Of a stretch of 19,274 nt of DNA, positions 1-5,461 are shown piece by piece. Within the stretch, counting starts at the first letter, position 1. Each line of letters opens with the position of its first letter. The stretch covers positions 1 to 19,274 of the forward strand of contig CAZUVM010000180.1 of assembly GCA_964623885.1 (NCBI GenBank), written 5' to 3'. Made by a program: the position numbers and the translations under genes. This DNA is from CAZUVM01 sp964623885. Its GTDB lineage: Bacteria > Verrucomicrobiota > Verrucomicrobiia > Limisphaerales > UBA8199. Under the pieces are notes generated by a model that worked only from the letters and a program-made list of their open reading frames with translations, did not search any database and had not been told where the DNA came from.

Positions 1-1530
1 CGCAAAATTGGCACGGGCCTGTCCGCTGATGAGAGAAAAGGCGGTGCCGCCAACGAACAACCGATCGTTCCACGTCGCCAGGGCATCGATAGTTGCGTTA
101 GGGTCAGGTGCCCAGTCGGTGACTGCGCCGGTCTGGAGATCCACCGAGGCGAGATTCGTGCGGGTGGCGCCGCCAACATTGGTGAAGTAGCCACCGATGA
201 AAACCTGGTTGCTCGCAACGACCAGCGCTTGGACGGGATAAGAGGAGCCACGGCCGATCACGGTCGGGTTCCAGGATGTGATCCGGCCTGAAAGAAGGTC
301 GAACGCGGCAACATTGCTTCGTGGGACACAGCCGACCGCGCCGAAATGGCCGCCCATGTAAATTGAGGCGCCCGAACCGCAAAACGCGAACACCAGAAAG
401 TTTGCTTTTGCATCCCAGGCAGTGGCATTGCCGAACGTGAGGTCGACGGCTCCGGCATTGGCTCGGCTCTGTCCGCCCAGGGTGCTGAAAGCGCCGCCAA
501 CATAGAGTGCGTTGCTATACACCGACACGGCGTAGACGGCCTGTAAATATCCGGGGGTCGCCACCTGGCGTGCATCCCACGCCGTGACGGCGCCCGAAAC
601 TGCGTCCACTGCTGCGAGGTTTTGGCGAGCGCTGAGACCAACCGTGGTGAAAGTTCCGCCCAGGTAAACAGTGCCCTGATACGCATCGATAGCGTAAACA
701 ATGCCGTTGGCATTGGGGTTCCATGGATCCAATAGGCCGGTGGAGAGGTCAAATGACGCGGCGTGTCCGCAGGTGGTGGACATAACGCTAGTGAAATAGC
801 CGCCAACGTACAGATGACCCGCGTACAGAAGCATCGCTTCGACGAAATCGCTGGCATTCGGATTCCAGGCTGAAGGCTGGCCGGTTGCCGGATCGACTGC
901 CGCAAGACGATTCCGCGTCTGGCTGTTCAGCAACGTGAATTCACCACCGACATAGATATTCGTCCCATAAGGCACAATCGATCTGACCGCGCCATTAGCG
1001 TTTGGATTCCAGTTGTTCAGCGCTCCCGTGACACTGTCAAAACCAGCGGCGTAATTGCGCGTCAGGCCGTTGGCATTGGTGAATGTCCCGCCGGCGTAGA
1101 CCACACCTCCCGACAATGCCAGTGCGACCACATAGCCGCCGCCAGCCGCCGGACACCAGGCCGGATCGACCGTCCTGTCGCTCCGAATGTGGACGAGATT
1201 AGTGCGCACGAAGCCGCCAACAACAGAAAAGTTCCCACCTACGTACCAGCCGCCCTGTCCGTCGCCGATAACAGCGAAAACGCTGCCGTTGACACTGGGA
1301 AAAACAGCATCCGCCTGGCCGGTCGTCACCGATACCGGCACACCGCCGCCGGTGCGAACTCCAATATTACCGAAGGTTCCTCCCAGATATAGGACAGTTC
1401 CGTTCTTGGCGACGGCATTAATGAGGCCGTCGGTAACCACGAATTTTTCCAACGGTTCATTAGCCGGTTGAGCCCGGGCTTTCGAAGCCATAGTAAAACC
1501 AGCGATCAACAGCAGGCTAATCCACCTCAT
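1..1530 (-). CDS. Secreted repeat beta-propeller-like protein (C-terminus beyond window)
   Basis: Reading leftward from ATG at 1530, the frame stays open for all 510 codons to the left edge, so the gene is partial at its 3' end. Residues 1-20 form a signal peptide (MRWISLLLIAGFTMASKARA, followed by QP). The rest is a repeat protein: a GG-x-F core (LGGTF, VGGNF, AGGTF, VGGEF, VGGYF, LGGTF, VGGAF, MGGHF, IGGYF and the variant VGGTAF) begins at residues 49, 97, 146, 194, 242, 290, 344, 392, 445 and 493, so the period is 48 residues with two longer units. Between cores come phrases such as RNLAAVD..TG..WNPNA. This resembles delta-60/DUF5122 beta-propeller repeats in secreted proteins; function is unknown, perhaps surface binding. 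No good Shine-Dalgarno precedes the start; Met14 is an alternative but would cut the signal peptide. It diverges from the P-domain gene across 194 bp. Confidence 0.85.
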   Translation of the reverse strand, partial: MRWISLLLIAGFTMASKARAQPANEPLEKFVVTDGLINAVAKNGTVLYLGGTFGNIGVRTGGGVPVSVTTGQADAVFPSVNGSVFAVIGDGQGGWYVGGNFSVVGGFVRTNLVHIRSDRTVDPAWCPAAGGGYVVALALSGGVVYAGGTFTNANGLTRNYAAGFDSVTGALNNWNPNANGAVRSIVPYGTNIYVGGEFTLLNSQTRNRLAAVDPATGQPSAWNPNASDFVEAMLLYAGHLYVGGYFTSVMSTTCGHAASFDLSTGLLDPWNPNANGIVYAIDAYQGTVYLGGTFTTVGLSARQNLAAVDAVSGAVTAWDARQVATPGYLQAVYAVSVYSNALYVGGAFSTLGGQSRANAGAVDLTFGNATAWDAKANFLVFAFCGSGASIYMGGHFGAVGCVPRSNVAAFDLLSGRITSWNPTVIGRGSSYPVQALVVASNQVFIGGYFTNVGGATRTNLASVDLQTGAVTDWAPDPNATIDALATWNDRLFVGGTAFSLISGQARANFA

Positions 1531-1724
1531 AAGGATTAATAAAGCAAAGCCCAAGAGGTCGGCAAGGTCAAGATCCAAATTACGGCTACACAGGCCAACC
1601 CGAAAGCGTGTAGGGAATAGTATTGACATTGCTCGGGCCATCTTCCATGCTCCATCAAGAGTTGGGTGCCTGACAGGGGCAAGTTGGCCACCAGCCGCTC
1701 GCCGCAAACAGAAAGGTAACCCTG

Positions 1725-2300
1725 ATGAACCCCGCAAAGCCACGCCACAATCCGGCGGGCCTGCGCCGGCGCTGGATGCAGTTGACCGCACTCGTGCTGG
1801 GCATTTCTGCCGGTCCGACGCCGGGAGCAGTCACGCTCACGATCTCGAATCCGGCCTCCATCAATATCCGCGATTACACAAACGCACTTCCTTATCCTTC
1901 GAGCATTGGCGTGAACAATGCGCCAGGTCGTACGGTAAAGGTGACCGCGACATTAAACGGTTTTGCGCATACGTTCCCAAATGACGTTGATATTTTGCTG
2001 AGCCAGCCTGGCGGAGCCTCGGTCCTCTTGATGGCAAGCAATGGCCAGTTCGCTGCTGTGAATGACGTTAATCTCACATTCGACGATTCTGCGGCAAGCG
2101 TCCTGCCGATGCCGATCGTCTCGGGAACCTATCGACCTAACCCCGGACTCGCAGGGGTTTTCGCGCACCAGCGCCTGCGCCTCCTTACGCAAACAATTTG
2201 TTCGCTCTTACCAATGGCAATCCGAACGGCGCTTGGAATCTCTTTGTCATCGACACCACTCCAGGCGACTCTGGCGCGATTACCGGCGGCTGGATACTGA
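1725..2300 (+). CDS. Secreted P-domain-like protein, 5' part (frameshifted)
   Basis: First part of a gene that appears broken by one missing base. ATG 1725 follows GAAAGG (1711-1716) at 8 bp. The N-terminus has a basic region (RRRW) and a hydrophobic stretch ending near Gly-Ala, a signal peptide. Residues about 35-147 resemble the proprotein-convertase P-domain beta-sandwich found C-terminally on secreted bacterial proteins (FPNDVDILLSQPGG, then LTFDDSA). After about residue 147 (2165) the frame becomes unlike the family, and the expected continuation appears in another frame. Adding one C near 2167 gives FAPPAPAPPYANNLFALTNG and joins the two parts into about 421 residues, so the last 44 residues of this frame are probably not a real tail. 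No protease domain is visible; the P-domain probably mediates binding or stability. A sequencing error or a true pseudogene are both possible. Confidence 0.75.
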   Translation: MNPAKPRHNPAGLRRRWMQLTALVLGISAGPTPGAVTLTISNPASINIRDYTNALPYPSSIGVNNAPGRTVKVTATLNGFAHTFPNDVDILLSQPGGASVLLMASNGQFAAVNDVNLTFDDSAASVLPMPIVSGTYRPNPGLAGVFAHQRLRLLTQTICSLLPMAIRTALGISLSSTPLQATLARLPAAGY

Positions 2301-2989
2301 CGCTGACACTGGACGGTGACCCGCCCGTCGCACCAGCACCGGAATCGCTTACCGCCGAGGCGGGATCCTCAGCGAGCTTTTCATCTCAAGTGATAGGCAG
2401 CACTCCGCTTTATTATCAATGGTGTTTCAATGGCTCGCCTCTGACATCCGGCATCGGGCCGCTGCTGCGATTACGCAACGTCGACCCGACTAACGCAGGC
2501 AGTTATACCTTGGTTGTAACCAATTTCTTTGGCGCGACGACCAGCGCGCCGGCGACGCTGGCGGTCGTCCCGCCCGTGCCGCGGCGGCTCGTTCCCGAAC
2601 TGCGGCTGGATGCACCATCCGGAATTGTCAGCATCGAGGTCGCACTGTCGCTGGTACCAGCGCCGGTTTGGAACCCCCTCGCGGAGGTCACGATTGCCAA
2701 TGGCCCCGAGTGGTACTTTGATGCCGCTATTACCACACCACGATACTATCGGGCCGCAGCCACCGATACGACCCCAAGTTTGAGTGCGCAGATCATTCCG
2801 GCTCTTCTCCTGAGCGGAAATGTCAGCGATTGGCTACGTGTGGACATTATCAACCGCGTCGGCCCAACCGATGCCTGGGTATCCCTCGCCACTGTCCAGC
2901 TCACAAATGCGATGCAGCCTTTCTACGACACCTCGGCACCCGGCCAACCTGCAAGGATTTATCGCGTGACCCAGGTGCCCGGTCCGTAG
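2198..2989 (+). CDS. P-domain/Ig-like protein, 3' part (frameshifted)
   Basis: Continuation of the gene that begins at 1725. The family-like reading in this frame already starts at about 2168; the TTG at 2198 is only the first possible start codon and is unlikely to be used. It opens with the end of the P-domain (NGAWNLFVIDTTPGDSGAI, then WILTLTL), followed by an immunoglobulin-like domain at about residues 45-123 (YYQWCFNGSPL, then LRNVDPTNAGSYTLVVTN) and about 135 residues with no clear family, including DAWVSLATVQL and YDTSAPGQPARIYRV. Ig-like domains of this type are common in large extracellular verrucomicrobial proteins. No C-terminal anchor or sorting signal is visible. Its stop is 19 bp from the stop of the convergent gene, with no obvious terminator hairpin between them. 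Confidence 0.75.
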   Translation: MFALTNGNPNGAWNLFVIDTTPGDSGAITGGWILTLTLDGDPPVAPAPESLTAEAGSSASFSSQVIGSTPLYYQWCFNGSPLTSGIGPLLRLRNVDPTNAGSYTLVVTNFFGATTSAPATLAVVPPVPRRLVPELRLDAPSGIVSIEVALSLVPAPVWNPLAEVTIANGPEWYFDAAITTPRYYRAAATDTTPSLSAQIIPALLLSGNVSDWLRVDIINRVGPTDAWVSLATVQLTNAMQPFYDTSAPGQPARIYRVTQVPGP

Positions 2990-3008
2990 GGTTTGCCACG
3001 AACCTGGA

Positions 3009-3380
3009 TCAAAAACTCCCGATGAATCTTTCCCGATCAGCTTGCCGCGGAAAGATGAGCACTTTGCGGCCGGCCACAGTCGCAAGACCAACAGGGGTAT
3101 TCGGAAACAGCGCTAGCAATTGGTCGTCAGTCAGATGATGCACCACCGCGGCTTGGGGTGAAACAGAGGAAACGACGCGATGAGGTGCCGGGGACTGCAG
3201 GCGAAAGACCAAGGCTGCGACCATGATGAGTGCAGCCGCGGGCAGTGAGCGCAGGGCTGCACGGCGCCAGCGTTTATGCCGCAAGATGCGGCCGCCTGCG
3301 TGCAGGGTAGCGCTTCGGTGCATATCAGCCAGGTTGTCGTCGAGCAGATCGCGAATCAAAAAATGTTTCTCAGGTTTCAT
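3009..3380 (-). CDS. Small single-TM protein, candidate anti-sigma factor
   Basis: 123 residues. I chose the ATG at 3380 because it overlaps the sigma-factor stop (ATGAAACCTGA, with TGA as the sigma stop), the usual sign of translational coupling; a longer frame to 3485 would lie inside the sigma gene. Residues 1-42 are charged and probably cytoplasmic, residues about 43-60 form one membrane helix (LPAAALIMVAALVF), and the remainder would be outside. The outer part contains HLTDDQLLALFPNTPVGLA and a short VLIFP strand. Position after an ECF sigma gene and topology fit an anti-sigma factor, but I see no zinc-binding HxxxCxxC motif and recognise no named domain, so this role is inferred from context. 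It is the last gene of the leftward set and converges with the P-domain gene. Confidence 0.75.
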   Translation of the reverse strand: MKPEKHFLIRDLLDDNLADMHRSATLHAGGRILRHKRWRRAALRSLPAAALIMVAALVFRLQSPAPHRVVSSVSPQAAVVHHLTDDQLLALFPNTPVGLATVAGRKVLIFPRQADRERFIGSF

Positions 3381-4005
3381 GCGAAAGGGTTTGCTTGAGC
3401 AATAGACGTAGCTTGGCGCGTGCTCTTTCCAGGCGGCGCGAGACGGCTTTAGGCGTGGCATCAAGACGCTGAGCCATGTCCGCATGACTCAAGCGTTCGT
3501 AATAGAACCATTCGATGAGCTGACGCTCCGGCGGCTCCATTAATTGCATTGCGGCATCCAGGCGTTCCTCCAGCACGGTATCCGGCTCAGCGGGCGCGGC
3601 GGTTTCGGGTAATTCAGAAGATGGGACCAATACAGGTTCGCGCTGCCGATGCCGCCATTGTTTGAGGAGATGCTGGCGGGCAACGCGAGCCAGCCAATTC
3701 CAAAGGTGCTCTTCAGATTGCACCACCCTGAGCTTGGCGGCAGCAGTCAACATCGCCGACTGGACTACATCACGGGCTGTGGCCTCATCACCACGGCTGA
3801 GGACCAGCACCAGGCGGAAGAGGCGCTCCTGGTAGCGATCATACAGGTCATGGAAGGCATCCGCGTCGCCCCGGGCCACCGCCGCAGCGAGACGGCATGC
3901 AGTGACGTCGTCGTCGTGGAGAGGGTCAGGTTGCGAACTGGCGGCCATCGCGGCGGCACGCGCTGCTTGGGGAAGCGCCAGAGCCATGGAGGACGTCAGG
4001 GCCAT
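3370..4005 (-). CDS. ECF-type RNA polymerase sigma factor
   Basis: 211 residues. Sigma region 2 spans about 46-120 (GDADAFHDLYDRYQERLFRL; DEATARDVVQSAML; HLWNWLARVARQHLLKQWR), and region 4 about 145-205 with a helix-turn-helix (LSHADMAQRLDATPKAVSRR). These are the two domains of extracytoplasmic-function sigma-70 factors, which direct RNA polymerase to a small regulon, usually for envelope stress. The roughly 30-residue Ala-rich lead before region 2 is longer than usual; Met7 and Met20 are alternative starts, and none of the three has a clear Shine-Dalgarno. The gene begins 18 bp after the secretin-N-like gene and overlaps the next small gene by 11 bp, so all three are probably co-transcribed. 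Sigma family certain; subgroup and target promoters not determined. Confidence 0.93.
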   Translation of the reverse strand: MALTSSMALALPQAARAAAMAASSQPDPLHDDDVTACRLAAAVARGDADAFHDLYDRYQERLFRLVLVLSRGDEATARDVVQSAMLTAAAKLRVVQSEEHLWNWLARVARQHLLKQWRHRQREPVLVPSSELPETAAPAEPDTVLEERLDAAMQLMEPPERQLIEWFYYERLSHADMAQRLDATPKAVSRRLERARAKLRLLLKQTLSHET

Positions 4006-4023
4006 CGGCCGTTCATAGCATAA

Positions 4024-4911
4024 TCAAGGTGCGTTTGTCGCGTTTGTTTTGGCAGGCGCGCTGCGATTTTCGATCGAGCCCGGCTGCGACTCGCCCTTGT
4101 GTTTCGTCCATTGTTCGGGCCAGAAAGACGACTCACTCTCCCCATGCTCGCGGGCAAAGGCTTTCTGGGCGTCCAGCAGCGCTTTATCCCGCAGAGCCAT
4201 CAAGGTGTTTTGCACGAAACGGATGTCGTCGTCCGTGCCCCGGACAATGAGCAACTGCGCCGGGTCATAGTAGGAAATGCGCTCGCCTCTGAAGCCGAAT
4301 TTGGAAAGCTCGTCGAAGGTTTTCACAATCTGGTCCACGGACATACGGCCGGATTTGGGGTCGCCCACCAAATCGCCGACAAAAAAGACCATTGGTTTTT
4401 GAGCTGTGCTCATAGGCAAACCGGTAGCGGGATCAATGGTCGGCGCGGGTCCCGGGTTGTGCGGCATCAGACGAAGCAAGGCTGTAGGACGGCTGCCGTT
4501 CATCGTCAGTTCCCAATGCAAAGGCGTCTTGCCGCTTTCAAAGACGAGGTTCATGGCGTTAAAAATTTCGCTGGCCTTCACATGCTTGAGTCGCAAATCG
4601 ACCGTCACCGCCGGCCAGTCGAACCCATCGCCATTTCCGGGCCCGACGGGAAACAGCACGTCAAACTCGCCGGGGAACATCTGCTTTAAATTCGCTGCCA
4701 CTTCGGCGATGGGCAGACCATTATAATCGACCTGGGGCAGCACCTCCTTCGGGTCCTGCCACTGAGCCGGACGGTCGGAACGGAGGGCGCCAGCTTGGGG
4801 ACCTGCATTACTGTTTTGATTGTCAGCGCCGCGAACCGAAATCTCCGCGGCCATAATTACAACCAACACGGAAATCCACGTGGCAAGCTGCCAATTAAAG
4901 GTGTTCTTCAT
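4024..4911 (-). CDS. Exported protein with secretin N-domain-like modules
   Basis: 295 residues from ATG 4911, chosen because it places a signal peptide or N-terminal anchor at the start (KNTFNWQLATWISVLVVIMA). An upstream GTG (4938) and ATG (4920) are also in frame, and none has a strong ribosome site. Residues about 58-150 resemble a secretin N0/STN fold: LPIAEVAANLKQMF, then VTVDLRLKHVKASEIFNAMN, then a LHWEL strand. A second module at about 165-245 ends with LLIVRGTDDDIRFVQNTLMA, the strand-helix signature of secretin N1/N domains. The tail is charged and Ser/Asn-rich. No secretin beta-barrel follows, so it is not itself a pore; it may be a periplasmic binding or sensing partner, as STN domains are in sigma signalling. 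It is the first gene of the leftward set and diverges from the BlaI-type gene. Confidence 0.8.
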   Translation of the reverse strand: MKNTFNWQLATWISVLVVIMAAEISVRGADNQNSNAGPQAGALRSDRPAQWQDPKEVLPQVDYNGLPIAEVAANLKQMFPGEFDVLFPVGPGNGDGFDWPAVTVDLRLKHVKASEIFNAMNLVFESGKTPLHWELTMNGSRPTALLRLMPHNPGPAPTIDPATGLPMSTAQKPMVFFVGDLVGDPKSGRMSVDQIVKTFDELSKFGFRGERISYYDPAQLLIVRGTDDDIRFVQNTLMALRDKALLDAQKAFAREHGESESSFWPEQWTKHKGESQPGSIENRSAPAKTNATNAP

Positions 4912-4955
4912 AGATCGCATTTCGTTAATGACTGTCACCCTGCATTAGCCGGTTT

Positions 4956-4985
4956 TTTTGGAAACGCCCCTGGTATTTTCCAAAA
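4956..4985. promoter_or_regulatory. 9-bp inverted repeat upstream of the sigma operon
   Basis: Arms TTTTGGAAA (4956-4964) and TTTCCAAAA (4977-4985) are perfectly complementary around a 12-base spacer, 45 bp upstream of the ATG at 4911 and inside the divergent intergenic region. This could be a protein-binding site or a hairpin in the 5' leader of the leftward transcript. No factor can be assigned from the sequence. Confidence 0.4.
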
Positions 4986-5017
4986 TCGAGAGCGCAAACG
5001 ATGGGCCATAACGGACC

Positions 5018-5031
5018 GCTAAATTTTTAGC
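5018..5031. promoter_or_regulatory. Upstream operator-like inverted repeat (BlaI candidate)
   Basis: GCTAAATTTTTAGC is a perfect 6-2-6 inverted repeat (GCTAAA/TTTAGC). It shares GCTAA/TTAGC with the second site at 5059-5076, with centres 43 bp apart (about four helical turns). Two similar palindromes before a BlaI-type gene suggest cooperative dimer binding. The position between divergent genes means it could also affect the leftward sigma operon. Confidence 0.55.
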
Positions 5032-5040
5032 ATTTTTCCG

Positions 5041-5068
5041 TTGACACGCCGCTTTGAGGTGCTAATAT
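5041..5068 (+). promoter_or_regulatory. Promoter of the BlaI/M56 operon
   Basis: A consensus -35 TTGACA (5041-5046) is followed after 16 bp by TAATAT (5063-5068) as the -10. Transcription would begin around 5075, only a few bases before ATG 5078, so the mRNA would be leaderless or nearly so. The -10 lies inside the inverted repeat 5059-5076, as expected for a repressor-controlled promoter. Confidence 0.65.
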
Positions 5069-5076
5069 TTTAGCAC
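5059..5076. promoter_or_regulatory. Operator-like inverted repeat over the -10 box
   Basis: GTGCTAATATTTTAGCAC has perfect 7-bp arms (GTGCTAA/TTAGCAC) around TATT and ends one base before the start codon of the BlaI-type repressor. It covers the -10 and the probable transcription start, so a bound dimer would block initiation. Autoregulation through such sites is established for BlaI/MecI repressors; that this repressor binds here is inferred. Confidence 0.65.
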
Positions 5077-5077
5077 T

Positions 5078-5461
5078 ATGAGCGCCGAAACCCATCTCAG
5101 CCGTCGCGAACGACAGATTATGGATGCCTTGCATCAGCACGGCCGTGCCACGGCGTCGGAAATTCAGGCCGCTTTGCCGGATCCCCCCAGTTACTCGGCC
5201 GTGCGCGCGCTCTTGCGCATCCTTGAGGCTAAAGGCCATATCAAACACCTGAAAGAGGGTGCCCGTTACGTGTACCAGCCGCGGGCTTCGCGCGAATCGG
5301 CCCGGCGCTCGGCCCTGAACCGGCTGGTTTCCACGTTTTTTGCCGGTTCGGTGACGCAGGCAGTGGCGGCGTTGCTGGAGAATGCCGATACGCGCATTTC
5401 CGAATCGGAGTTGCGCGAACTGGAACAAATGATCGAACAGGCTCGAAAGGAGGGCCGCTAA
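5078..5461 (+). CDS. BlaI/MecI-family transcriptional repressor
   Basis: 127 residues, the normal length of the BlaI/MecI (Penicillinase_R) family. A winged helix fills the N-terminal half: LSRRERQIMDALHQHGRATA, then SYSAVRALLRILEAKGHIKH with the recognition helix around SAVRALLRIL, then the wing GARYVYQP. The C-terminal half (about 75-125) is helical and should form the dimer, with STFFAGS where related proteins carry the cleavage-sensitive segment. In known systems the repressor blocks its own operon until a BlaR1-type protease signals. ATG 5078 has no Shine-Dalgarno, consistent with a leaderless message. The stop codon directly abuts the M56 protease start (TAAATG), indicating coupled translation. 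Two inverted repeats upstream are likely its operators. The regulated function need not be beta-lactam resistance; no beta-lactamase is visible. Confidence 0.92.
   Translation: MSAETHLSRRERQIMDALHQHGRATASEIQAALPDPPSYSAVRALLRILEAKGHIKHLKEGARYVYQPRASRESARRSALNRLVSTFFAGSVTQAVAALLENADTRISESELRELEQMIEQARKEGR

Noticed and set aside
258..905. 215-codon minus-strand frame
   Set aside because: It lies on the same strand but in another frame than the repeat protein at 1-1530, whose frame has regular GG-x-F repeats and a signal peptide.
1623..1651. TTGACA before the P-domain gene
   Set aside because: No acceptable -10 box at 16-18 bp spacing.
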